The notes under the pieces were generated by a model. It searched no databases. It was not told the DNA's origin and was given only the letters and a program-made list of their open reading frames with translations. A stretch of 64,000 nt of DNA from Pseudomonas guariconensis (lineage in GTDB: Bacteria > Pseudomonadota > Gammaproteobacteria > Pseudomonadales > Pseudomonadaceae), in contig NZ_JADLJL010000008.1 in the NCBI RefSeq assembly GCF_015680235.1, positions 62,001 to 126,000 of the forward strand, given 5' to 3'. Positions 1-10,550 of this stretch are shown here, piece by piece (position 1 is the first letter of the stretch; every line of letters starts with the position of its first letter). The position numbers and the translations under genes are program-made.

Positions 1-3282
<3,282 letters not shown>

Positions 3283-3285
3283 GGG

Positions 3286-3597
3286 GTGTACAAGCTCGCC
3301 TTCTTCGTGCCGCCGAGCCACGTGGACGTGGTCAAGGCCGCCGTGTTCGCCGCCGGTGGCGGCCGCATCGGCGACTATGACCACTGCGCCTGGCAAACAC
3401 TCGGCCAGGGCCAGTTCCGCCCGTTGGACGGCAGCCAGCCGTTCCTCGGGCAGGCCGGTCAGGTCGAGCAGGTGCAAGAGTGGAAGGTGGAGCTGGTGGT
3501 GGCCGACGATCTGATCGCTCAGGTCGTCGCCGCACTCAAGCAGAGCCACCCGTACGAGACGCCGGCCTACGAGGTCTGGCGCCTCGCCGAGTTCTAG
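3286..3597 (+). CDS. YqfO/NIF3-like small protein
   Basis: This 103-residue protein begins at a GTG three bases after the purL stop, inside the sequence AAGGGGTG, so it is probably translated with purL. It resembles the small stand-alone NGG1p-interacting-factor-3-like (YqfO-type) proteins of pseudomonads. The start YKLAFFVPPSHVDVVK and the C-terminal HPYETPAYEVWRL are typical of that group. HPYETPAY in particular is the conserved motif of the CutA-like insert domain of NIF3 proteins. The biochemical role is not established. It has no membrane segment or signal peptide. Confidence 0.8.
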   Translation: MYKLAFFVPPSHVDVVKAAVFAAGGGRIGDYDHCAWQTLGQGQFRPLDGSQPFLGQAGQVEQVQEWKVELVVADDLIAQVVAALKQSHPYETPAYEVWRLAEF

Positions 3598-3610
3598 ACC
3601 ACATCGGTCC

Positions 3611-3637
3611 CTGTAGGAGCGGGCTTGTCCCGCGATC
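3611..3637 (+). repeat. REP element
   Basis: A single Pseudomonas-type REP with the palindromic core AGCGGGCTTGTCCCGCGAT lies in the 118-base gap between the convergent yqfO-like and tatC genes. The same sequence recurs many times in this window. Confidence 0.85.
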
Positions 3638-3715
3638 GGCAGCGCAGCAGCCGCTCACCGAGCCCTGTCTGTGTCCTGTGGCCGATTCTACGACTGCTGC
3701 GCAGCCAGCCCGCGT

Positions 3716-4486
3716 CTATAGACGCAGGTCTTGCACTGCTGGATCGTGCCCACCCTCAGGCCGCCGCAACCCCGCACAGGCCAGCAACCCCACCTCGAAC
3801 AGCAGCCACATCGGCACCGCCAGCATGGTCTGTGAAAACACGTCCGGCGGCGTCAGGATCATCCCCACCACGAAGCACCCGACGATCACGTAGGGCCGGC
3901 TGCGGCGCAGAGTGGCCACATCGGCAAGCCCTGCCCAGACCACGATGAAGGTCGCCACCGGGATCTCGAACGCCAGGCCGAACGCCAGGAACAGCGCCAT
4001 GATGAAATCCAGGTACTGGCTGATGTCGGTCATCATCGCCACCCCTTCCGGGGTAACGCTGGCAAAGAACCCGAACATCATCGGAAACACCAGGAAGAAT
4101 GCGAATGCCATGCCGGCATAGAACAGCAGAATGCTCGACGCCAGCAAGGGTAGGGCGATGCGCCGCTCCCGGCGGTACAGGCCCGGCGCGATGAACCCCC
4201 AGGCCTGGTGCAGCAGCACCGGCATGGCGACGAACAGCGCGCACATGGCCGTCAGCTTGAACGGTGTCAGGAACGGCGAGGTGACGCTGGTGGCGATCAT
4301 GCTGGCGCCTTGCGGCAGGAAGCGGCGCAAGGGTTCGGAGATCAAGGTGTAGAGCGTCTGGGCGAAGGGAAACAGGGCGGCGAACACCACGGCCACCACC
4401 AGCAGGCTGCGCACCAGGCGCTTGCGCACCTCGCGCAGGTGCTCGGTCAAAGGCATGCGCGCCTCGTGTTCCATGGCAGTGCTCAT
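3716..4486 (-). CDS. tatC: Twin-arginine translocase subunit TatC
   Basis: TatC is the multi-spanning receptor of the twin-arginine export system, which moves folded proteins with RR signal peptides across the inner membrane. The 256-residue product has the expected N-terminal cytoplasmic motif [12 protein letters not shown] (residues about 13-24) and six hydrophobic segments. It also has the conserved periplasmic and loop features SPFLTPFKL, [14 protein letters not shown] and [19 protein letters not shown]. The start overlaps the tatB stop by four bases. It is the last gene of tatA-tatB-tatC on the minus strand. The operon sits next to type II secretion genes rather than the usual housekeeping tat context, so it may be a second Tat system (inference). 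A perfect palindrome, GCGTCTATAGACGC (3712-3725), spans the stop codon. Confidence 0.95.
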   Translation of the reverse strand: MSTAMEHEARMPLTEHLREVRKRLVRSLLVVAVVFAALFPFAQTLYTLISEPLRRFLPQGASMIATSVTSPFLTPFKLTAMCALFVAMPVLLHQAWGFIAPGLYRRERRIALPLLASSILLFYAGMAFAFFLVFPMMFGFFASVTPEGVAMMTDISQYLDFIMALFLAFGLAFEIPVATFIVVWAGLADVATLRRSRPYVIVGCFVVGMILTPPDVFSQTMLAVPMWLLFEVGLLACAGLRRPEGGHDPAVQDLRL

Positions 4487-4761
4487 GCGCCGTGCTCCTT
4501 GGCTGGGGTGGTGGCCGCGGGCTGGGCCTCGAGGCTCACGCCCTGGCGGATCTGCTGTTCCAGACGCTGCAGGGGCTGGCTGTCCAGTGCCGGCAGGTCG
4601 ATTTCCCGTTCCACCTGCGCCCGTAGTGCCTGCATGGCCCGTCGCGCCTGGCCGAGCCCGCGCCCGACGGTACGCGCCGCCACGGGCAGGCGCTCTGGGC
4701 CGAGAACCAGCAGGGCGACGATGCCCACCAGCAGCAGTTCGGTGAAGCCTACCTCGAACAT
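4483..4761 (-). CDS. tatB: Twin-arginine translocase subunit TatB
   Basis: TatB forms the substrate-binding complex with TatC. The 92-residue product starts [26 protein letters not shown]. That is the canonical TatB N-terminus: Glu in the short membrane helix, then the GPERLP hinge and an amphipathic helix. It is shorter than the roughly 140-170 residues of housekeeping TatB proteins because the C-terminal charged tail is brief. Its start overlaps the tatA stop by one base, and its own stop overlaps tatC, so the three genes are translationally coupled. Confidence 0.93.
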   Translation of the reverse strand: MFEVGFTELLLVGIVALLVLGPERLPVAARTVGRGLGQARRAMQALRAQVEREIDLPALDSQPLQRLEQQIRQGVSLEAQPAATTPAKEHGA

Positions 4762-4991
4762 CAGGCCTGACGGTCCGCTTGAGGCTGCTGGGCGGCCTGG
4801 CCGGTCAGCGGGGCCTGTTGCTGTACCTGGGCGTTGGCCGGGTCTGTTTCCGGGCTGGTGCCCATGGACTTGCGAAAGCCCTGGATCGCGTCGCCCACAT
4901 CGCTGCCCAGGCCCTTGAGCCGCTTGGTGCCGAACAGCAGGAATACGATCAACAGCACGATCACCAACTGCCAGATTCCGATGCCACCCAT
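4761..4991 (-). CDS. tatA: Twin-arginine translocase subunit TatA
   Basis: TatA oligomerises to form the Tat passage. The 76-residue protein begins [20 protein letters not shown], followed by [20 protein letters not shown], the standard TatA membrane helix, Phe-Gly hinge and amphipathic helix. The open frame continues upstream to 5075, but the ATG at 4989-4991 is preceded by AGGAG at good spacing and matches the family N-terminus. First gene of the minus-strand tatABC operon, divergent from gspK. Confidence 0.95.
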   Translation of the reverse strand: MGGIGIWQLVIVLLIVFLLFGTKRLKGLGSDVGDAIQGFRKSMGTSPETDPANAQVQQQAPLTGQAAQQPQADRQA

Positions 4992-5044
4992 GGCGACCAC
5001 TCCTGTAAGGTCATGAAAAGGAACGACAATCCTGCCTGCCTTAG

Positions 5045-5062
5045 ATGACGAGCACATGAACG
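5045..5062 (-). promoter_or_regulatory. Weak candidate PHO box upstream of tatA
   Basis: On the minus strand the sequence reads CGTTCAT, four bases, TCGTCAT. That is 10 of 14 matches to the PhoB direct repeat CTGTCAT-N4-CTGTCAT, with TCAT kept in both halves. No good -10 is seen at the expected place (CAGGAT is the best). On the plus strand a single half-site CTGCCAT occurs at 5069-5075, towards gspK. Suggestive only. Confidence 0.25.
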
Positions 5063-5124
5063 TTGGCGCTGCCATCTGCGTGAAACACGCGCCGTGTTGA
5101 CTGGCGCTTTTGGCAGGCGCAGGG

Positions 5125-6099
5125 ATGGGCAGGATGGGCGGTAGGCAACAGCGCGGGGCAGCATTGCTGATGGTATTGGTGGCGCTGGCGATGCTCGCCG
5201 GTGGCCTGGCCTGGCTGGTGGAAGACGGCCGTCACCAAGTGGAAGACGTGCGGCTGTTGCAACAGCGGGTGCAAGTGCGGGCGATGGAGCAGGCCGGCCT
5301 GGCCTATGCCAGCCAGGCCCTGCGCGACCCGGCATGGCGGGCCAGCCCGTTGTTCTGGCAGGCCTTGCGCGGGCAGCCGCTGGACTACGACTTCGGTGCC
5401 GGCACGGCACGCTTGCGGGTGCGCGACCAGCACACCTGCTTCAACGTCAACGCCCTGCTCGGCGAGGATGGCGAACGTGCCGAGCGCCAGCTGCGCTACC
5501 TGCTGGGCGATGACATGGCGGCCGAGCGGCTGGTGCAGGCTTTGGCCGACTGGCTCGATGCCGACAGCGATGCTCGCCTGCAGGGGGCCGAAAGCGCCCA
5601 GTACCTACGTCAACGGCCACCACGGCTGGCAGCCAACCAGCCGATGCTGGACATGAGCGAGCTGAACCTGTTGCTCGAGCCGGACGCCGGCCGCCAGGCG
5701 CGCTACCCGATGCTCTGCGCCTTGCCCGAGACCCGTGGTTGGCGCTTGAACGCCAACGCCCTGGGGTTGGAGCACCTGCCATTGCTCGATGCCATCTATG
5801 AGGGCCGTTTTCCCCGTTCGCTGCTCAGCCGTATTGTCAGCGGCAGGCCGGCGTCGGGTTATGTGGATGCCACGGCGCTGCGCCAGGCGTTGGGGGCGGT
5901 GGACGACGAGACCTTCGAACGGCTGAGCGAGGGGTTGCTGCTCAACAGTGGGTACTTCCTGTTGCAGCTGTCATTCGAACAGGACGGGCGCACCCTGCGC
6001 AGCGAGTTCCAGGTGCAGGCACAGGGGGTGGTGCAATGGCATGCGAGGGTGCCGGCGCAGCAGGTGCGGGTGAGCAGTCGCGAGCCGGTGCCCTGGTAG
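5125..6099 (+). CDS. gspK: Type II secretion minor pseudopilin GspK (XcpX)
   Basis: GspK is the large minor pseudopilin at the pseudopilus tip of type II secretion systems. The 324-residue product has a prepilin-type leader QQRG followed by [21 protein letters not shown], with no Glu at +5, as is usual for GspK. It then has a long periplasmic region with the family pattern CFNVNALL and the helical repeats [14 protein letters not shown]. Starts are possible at TTG 5110, ATG 5125 and ATG 5134. I chose 5125 because AGG lies seven bases upstream. The gene is separated from the rest of the gsp operon by the divergent phosphatase genes, and it is divergent from tatABC. Confidence 0.9.
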   Translation: MGRMGGRQQRGAALLMVLVALAMLAGGLAWLVEDGRHQVEDVRLLQQRVQVRAMEQAGLAYASQALRDPAWRASPLFWQALRGQPLDYDFGAGTARLRVRDQHTCFNVNALLGEDGERAERQLRYLLGDDMAAERLVQALADWLDADSDARLQGAESAQYLRQRPPRLAANQPMLDMSELNLLLEPDAGRQARYPMLCALPETRGWRLNANALGLEHLPLLDAIYEGRFPRSLLSRIVSGRPASGYVDATALRQALGAVDDETFERLSEGLLLNSGYFLLQLSFEQDGRTLRSEFQVQAQGVVQWHARVPAQQVRVSSREPVPW

Positions 6100-6127
6100 G
6101 GGGATTGGGGTTTTACTGACGGGCGCT

Positions 6128-6193
6128 ATCGCGGGACAAGCCCGCTCCCACAGGATGGCGTAGAGCCTGTGGGAGCGGGCTTGTCCCGCGATT
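6128..6193. repeat. Inverted pair of REP elements
   Basis: Two REPs in opposite orientation (6129-6154 and 6166-6192), separated by about 11 bases, lie between the convergent gspK and phoX genes. The arrangement can form a long stem and may act as a transcript end or stabiliser for both genes. Confidence 0.85.
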
Positions 6194-6210
6194 GGGGCGG
6201 CGCAGGTCGG

Positions 6211-8259
6211 TCAGACCGTACCGATCTCCCCGCCATCGTTCCGCTGGATCACCACCGTCGAAGCCCGTGGCCGCACCGTGGTGCCTGCCGGGGTCACGTC
6301 GGTCGCCTTGTCGGTCGACGGCCAGTTCTCCGGGTGCTGGATGTTGACGAACAATGTCTTGTTGTCCGGCGTGAAAGCGATACCGGTCACCTCGCACCCG
6401 TTCGGGCCGACGAAGAAGCGGCGCAGGTCCACTTGGTTCTTGGCATTGACCGGTACCTGCTTGCCGTTGGCGTCCACCAGGTCGGTCGGGATGACCGCCA
6501 GCAACTGGTCGTTGGTATAGCTGGTCACGCTCTTTTCGCCGTTGTCGGTCTCGAACCACAGCACGCCCCGGCTATCGAAGCTCATACCGTCGGGGCTGGC
6601 GAACTGGTTCAATTCGGTGAGGCCGGAGCGGTTGATGTCCGCAGTGCCGTCGGCATTGGCGCCGAACACGAAGATGTCCCAGGTGAAGCTCAGGTGATCG
6701 TCGCTGTCGTGCCAGCGGATGATGTGGCCATGACGGTTCGGCCCGCGTGGGTTGGCGGCATCCACCTTGTCCGGTGTGCGTGCGCTGTTGTTGGTCAGGG
6801 TCAGGTAGACATCGCCGTTGAGTGGGTTGACCGCAGTCCACTCCGGGCGGTCCATCGGCGTGGCGCCGACGGCGTCACCGGCACCGCGGGTGTTGAGGAT
6901 GATGCCGGGCAGGTCGCCGTACAGCGCACCCAGGGTGCTGCCGCCGGTGGTTGGGGTGGCCACGTCGAGCAGCAGCCACTTGCCGGTGCCGTCGGCATTG
7001 AAGCGCGCCACGTAGAGCTTGCCCTTGTCCATGTACTTGGCACCGGTCGCCAGGCGGTCGGACGGGTTGGCATCGGCTTCGCTCCATACGGTGTCGGAGA
7101 CGAACTTGTACAGGTACTCGTTGTTCGAGTCGTCGCCCATGTACCAGACCAGGGGCTTGCCGGCCACCGGCAGGCCCGGGCAGCAGCCTTCGTGACGGAA
7201 GCGCCCCAGGGCGGTGCGCTTGGTCGCGAGGGTCGCGCTGTTGTATGGGTCGATCTCGACGATATAGCCGTAGGTGCTGGCTTCGTTACGGTAGTCGTCA
7301 GTGGCGCTGGCGCCGCTCGGGGTGATGTCGAAGCGGGCGAATTCGCCGTTCACCTCGGTGCTGTCACCGGCCGCGCTTTCCCACTTGTACTGGCCGTTGG
7401 CGGTAGCGACGCCGATACGCACCTGGTCCTCTGGCCGGGTGGCCTTGTTCACGAAGATGCCTGGCCAGTTCTCTTCGCAGGTCAGGTAGGTGCCCCACGG
7501 GGTGTAGCCGTTGCCGCAGTTGTTGTTGGTGCCGCGGCACTGGGTACCGGTGGGCGAGAACTTGGTCTTGACGTGGTCGGTGCCACGCAACGGGCCTGCG
7601 ATGTCCATCAGCGAGGCGGTGGTGAAGCGGCGGTTGAGCGGGTCGTTGTCCACCACCTGCCAGCGGCCGTTGACCTTGCTCAGGCGCACCACGCCGGCGC
7701 CGTGAGCGTTGATTTCCTTGCGTACTTCCTCGACCGGGCGCTTGCCGTCCAGGTCGGTGGTCGGGCCGCTGGGGTGCAGGGCTGCGGCGTCGATGTACTC
7801 GAAGTTGATCGCCAGCAAGCCATCGTCGGAGCGGCCGTCGATGGGGAAGAAATGCATGCCGTCATGGTGCATGCCCATGGCATTGGCCTGGTCGGTCGAG
7901 GTGTTGCTGCCGTCGGCCTTCCACGGGTTGGCGTTGCGGTTCAGCGGCGTGCCCCAGGGTGCCAGGACATAGGCGCTGTAGCCTGCGGCGACCACGCAGG
8001 CGTCGGTGCGCGAGCCTGGAATGGACTGGAAGCCCAACTTGAGTTTCGGCTTTTCCGGCTCGGGCGGGGTGGCATCGTCGTGGTCGGAGCCGCCGCCGTC
8101 GAAGCAGCCTGTCAGACCGGTACCGGCGATCATGGCGATCGCTGCGCCAAGGCTGCCGCGCATCACGCTGCGACGGCTCAGGTAGGCGTCCATGACGCTG
8201 GCCATTGGCAGGTTGCCGCTTGGGTTGCGGTCCAGGTTGTCGCCGGTATCTCGACTCAT
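6211..8259 (-). CDS. phoX: PhoX-family alkaline phosphatase with Tat signal (UxpB-like)
   Basis: PhoX enzymes are calcium/iron-dependent phosphomonoesterases exported folded by Tat. The 682-residue product carries SRRSVMRG (twin Arg at 29-30), then a hydrophobic stretch ending LTGC. Cys52 could therefore be a lipobox cysteine. The body matches PhoX (DUF839), for example NNNCGNGYTPWGTYLTCEEN at residues 245-264 and, further on, GRFRHEGCCPGLP and VWYMGDDSNNEYLYKF. It sits between gspK and the uxpA/gsp operon and is divergent from uxpA across a region with PHO-box sequences. From general knowledge, P. putida secretes a PhoX-type phosphatase (UxpB) through its Xcp type II system, so this is probably that protein. 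Secretion here is inference. Confidence 0.9.
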   Translation of the reverse strand: MSRDTGDNLDRNPSGNLPMASVMDAYLSRRSVMRGSLGAAIAMIAGTGLTGCFDGGGSDHDDATPPEPEKPKLKLGFQSIPGSRTDACVVAAGYSAYVLAPWGTPLNRNANPWKADGSNTSTDQANAMGMHHDGMHFFPIDGRSDDGLLAINFEYIDAAALHPSGPTTDLDGKRPVEEVRKEINAHGAGVVRLSKVNGRWQVVDNDPLNRRFTTASLMDIAGPLRGTDHVKTKFSPTGTQCRGTNNNCGNGYTPWGTYLTCEENWPGIFVNKATRPEDQVRIGVATANGQYKWESAAGDSTEVNGEFARFDITPSGASATDDYRNEASTYGYIVEIDPYNSATLATKRTALGRFRHEGCCPGLPVAGKPLVWYMGDDSNNEYLYKFVSDTVWSEADANPSDRLATGAKYMDKGKLYVARFNADGTGKWLLLDVATPTTGGSTLGALYGDLPGIILNTRGAGDAVGATPMDRPEWTAVNPLNGDVYLTLTNNSARTPDKVDAANPRGPNRHGHIIRWHDSDDHLSFTWDIFVFGANADGTADINRSGLTELNQFASPDGMSFDSRGVLWFETDNGEKSVTSYTNDQLLAVIPTDLVDANGKQVPVNAKNQVDLRRFFVGPNGCEVTGIAFTPDNKTLFVNIQHPENWPSTDKATDVTPAGTTVRPRASTVVIQRNDGGEIGTV

Positions 8260-8298
8260 CAGGGTGTCCTTAGGTTGGCTGAGTTGAAGGAAACCGCG

Positions 8299-8332
8299 AC
8301 TGTAGAGCGCAAAGATGATGATTGGTTGGCAG
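8299..8332 (-). promoter_or_regulatory. Candidate degenerate PHO box and -10 for phoX
   Basis: On the minus strand, CTGCCAA-CCAA-TCATCAT (8332 to 8315) keeps the 7-4-7 geometry of a PHO box with 9 of 14 matches. It is followed after 10 bases by TACAGT (8304-8299) as a possible -10. The geometry is the same as for the much better box serving uxpA. Transcription would start about 30-40 bases before the phoX start codon. Confidence 0.4.
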
Positions 8333-8409
8333 AAATGTTAACGACTTTTTAAAACAAGCCGTTCTTAACGACGCGTTACAAAGATTTTTTTGGAATCGTT
8401 GTCGGATAT

Positions 8410-8443
8410 CTGCCATCAAACTGTCATCCAGGCGCCGCAATAT
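8410..8443 (+). promoter_or_regulatory. PHO box and -10 of the uxpA-gspC...N operon
   Basis: The sequence CTGCCAT-CAAA-CTGTCAT (8410-8427) matches the PhoB consensus CTGTCAT-N4-CTGTCAT at 13 of 14 positions with exact spacing. A CAATAT hexamer at 8438-8443 lies 10 bases downstream, which is where the -10 sits in PhoB-activated promoters that lack a -35. The uxpA start codon follows at 8473, after the ribosome site GGGAGG. This implies induction by phosphate limitation. Confidence 0.75.
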
Positions 8444-8472
8444 CCGGGACCCAACAAGGGAGGCGGGCGAGG

Positions 8473-10125
8473 ATGGCGGGGTCGATGGCAAGCAGTGTAG
8501 GCAGACGGGAAGTCATCAGCTGGATGGGCGTCGGCGCGCTGGCACCCTTGCTTGGCGCCTGTTCCACATTCCCGGGGCGGGGCAGTGACACCCCAGCGGT
8601 GGACCTGCTTTACCTCGCCGATACCCTCGATACACGTCAGCCCGGCCAGCCCGTGGTGCCGGCGACCCGGTTGGGGCCGGTCAGCCACCTGGGGCGTGCG
8701 CCCTGGATGACCGGAGCCAGTGCCCTGGCGTTCGACCCCGCGCTTGCCCCCTTGCTCGATGCCACCCAGGCCGGCAATGCCCGCCTGGGTGGCTATGCAG
8801 TACTGGCGGCCTTGTTGGAAGACCTGCGTGGCGAGGCGGGGGTCAACAACAGCCTGACCCTGGAGAACGGCCAGTGCTGGAATGGCAGCGGCCTGGCCTA
8901 CCTGACCCAGGGCGACAGCGGTGTGCAGGGCAGCCAGTTGCTGGGCAGCGAAGTGCGGGTCAGCAGCGATGAGCGGGTGCTCTGGCCGCAGCGTTGCGCC
9001 GGCCTGTATCGTCAGGCACTGGCCACCACCCTCGGGGCCGGCCTTGCAGACAGCCAGGCCAAGGCACTCGGCCTCGACGGCATGCGAGTGTTCCAACGGG
9101 GCGGGGCGCGCATTGCCGTGGTCGGGGTGACCGACCCCTATGCCCAGGACCAGAAAGCCTCCCTTAAACAGTGGTACCAATCACTGTTGCCAATCTTCCA
9201 GCAGGCACGCCGTGAAGCCGACCTGGTGGTGGCCTTGGCGGATGTCGGCACCGGCCCTGGCCTGTGGCTGGCCGAGCGGGTGCCTGAACTCGATGTGCTG
9301 CTCTGCGCCCGGGGCCAGGACTTTTGGCCCGCGCCGGTAGATGTCACCCAAGCCAGCGGGCGGCGCGTGCCGGTGCTGTTCGCCGGCTGCCGCGCCAGTG
9401 GCGCATTCCGCTTGCGTTGCCAGTATGTGGGCGGCCAGTGGCGATTCTCGGCGCAATTCTTCCCCGCGTTCGAGCACCAGCTTGGCCCGGTTGCCCAGGG
9501 CCGTGCCCACCAGTTGCGTACGCAGTTGCACTTGCAGCGCGCCGGGCATGCCGCCTGGCTCGACCAGCCCTTGGCCAGGGCCCCGGAAGCCCTTTGGCGC
9601 CGCGACACCCTCGGCGGCAGCTGGGACCGCTTGCTGCACCAGGCATTGGCCGACGGCAGCAGTGTCCCGGTGCTGCTGCCAGGGCTGCGCTACGACGCAC
9701 CGCTGGGCGCCGGTGAGTTCATCACCCGTGAGCAGCTGATCGCATTGTCTGGCGGCTACCCAGCGCCGGTGGTCGAGGCCCCGGCGCGACAGGTCGAGCA
9801 GGTACTGGAGAACGCCGCCGAACAATTGTTCGGCGACCCACTGCTGCTGGACAACAGCCAGGACCTGCCCCGGTGGCAGGGCCAGGCCTGGCGCCTGAGC
9901 TACAGCCCCCAGGGCAAGCGGGTCGCTGGCCTCGAGCCCGTCGAAGGGCTGTGCCGCACCTTTGGCCTGCAGTTCGACGCCAAGGCCGGCGAGCCGTTGT
10001 GGCAGAAAATCGAGGCCTGGCTGCTGCGCCAGCGCCCCGACTGGCAGCTGGACAGGCTGCAACGGCCGGACGTGCGCTATGTGCAGGGCCACCCTGGCTG
10101 GCATCCCCGACAGGTGGCGTCGTGA
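8473..10125 (+). CDS. uxpA: UxpA-like Tat lipoprotein with degenerate SoxB/5'-nucleotidase fold
   Basis: The 550-residue protein starts with a Tat-like signal (GRREVISWMG, residues 10-19) and a lipobox LLGAC with Cys30, so it is predicted to be an exported lipoprotein. The body resembles the SoxB/5'-nucleotidase metallophosphoesterase family: LLYLADTLDT (45-54), ENGQCWNGSG (131-140), RVSSDERVLW (162-171), GGARIAVVGVTDPY (210-223), VVALADVG (252-259) and ELDVLLCARGQDFW (272-285). In active relatives these places carry DxH, GD, GNH or GHWE, a His, and GHxH. Here all histidines and most acidic ligands are absent, so phosphoesterase activity is doubtful. The gene heads the gspC-N operon, and gspC overlaps its end by four bases. 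The name follows the P. putida xcp cluster from general knowledge; its role is unknown. Confidence 0.75.
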   Translation: MAGSMASSVGRREVISWMGVGALAPLLGACSTFPGRGSDTPAVDLLYLADTLDTRQPGQPVVPATRLGPVSHLGRAPWMTGASALAFDPALAPLLDATQAGNARLGGYAVLAALLEDLRGEAGVNNSLTLENGQCWNGSGLAYLTQGDSGVQGSQLLGSEVRVSSDERVLWPQRCAGLYRQALATTLGAGLADSQAKALGLDGMRVFQRGGARIAVVGVTDPYAQDQKASLKQWYQSLLPIFQQARREADLVVALADVGTGPGLWLAERVPELDVLLCARGQDFWPAPVDVTQASGRRVPVLFAGCRASGAFRLRCQYVGGQWRFSAQFFPAFEHQLGPVAQGRAHQLRTQLHLQRAGHAAWLDQPLARAPEALWRRDTLGGSWDRLLHQALADGSSVPVLLPGLRYDAPLGAGEFITREQLIALSGGYPAPVVEAPARQVEQVLENAAEQLFGDPLLLDNSQDLPRWQGQAWRLSYSPQGKRVAGLEPVEGLCRTFGLQFDAKAGEPLWQKIEAWLLRQRPDWQLDRLQRPDVRYVQGHPGWHPRQVAS

Positions 10126-10547
10126 CCTCGCGCGGCCGCCTGTTCGGCGCAGCGCTGCTCACCCTGGCCGGCTGGCTCGCTGCCCAGTGCGTGCTGCAGC
10201 TCAGCCAACCCTTGCAACCGGCCCATGCACCCGACCGCCGCGACGCGCTGTTGCCCGGCTTGATGGTCGGCCACTGGCAGCCCGCGCTCGATGACGGCGC
10301 CATTCCCTTGACCCGCTTGCCCCTGCGCTACCTGGGTGGCCTCAAGGCGCAGCCGCTGTCGGCCACGGTGGTGGTGCTGCGTTTCGGCGAACAGGTACGC
10401 ACGCTCGGTCGTGGCCAGCGGCTGGCGCCAGGCATCGTGCTGCAGGACATCGATGCCGATGGCCTGATTTTCGACAACCAGGGGCGGCGCGAACGCCTGC
10501 CCTGGCCGCCACGGCCCGCCGTGACCGGCTTCAAGCGGCAAGGATGA
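10122..10547 (+). CDS. gspC: Type II secretion inner-membrane protein GspC (XcpP)
   Basis: GspC links the inner-membrane platform to the secretin through its periplasmic HR domain. The 141-residue product has a short cytoplasmic start, one membrane helix (LFGAALLTLAGWLAAQCVL, about residues 7-25) and a homology-region fold containing PLRYLGGLKA, VVLRFGEQVRTLGRGQRL and IVLQDIDADGLIFDNQGRRERL. It is short and lacks a PDZ or coiled-coil C-terminus, as XcpP-like proteins can. The GTG start at 10122 overlaps the uxpA stop (GTGA). A much longer open frame upstream is antisense-like noise inside uxpA. Confidence 0.88.
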   Translation: MTSRGRLFGAALLTLAGWLAAQCVLQLSQPLQPAHAPDRRDALLPGLMVGHWQPALDDGAIPLTRLPLRYLGGLKAQPLSATVVVLRFGEQVRTLGRGQRLAPGIVLQDIDADGLIFDNQGRRERLPWPPRPAVTGFKRQG

Positions 10548-10550
10548 GCG

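Noticed and set aside
6169..8352. 727-residue open frame on the plus strand
   Set aside because: Complementary to the whole phoX gene; it begins in a REP and has a shadow-type composition (Val/Gly/His rich).
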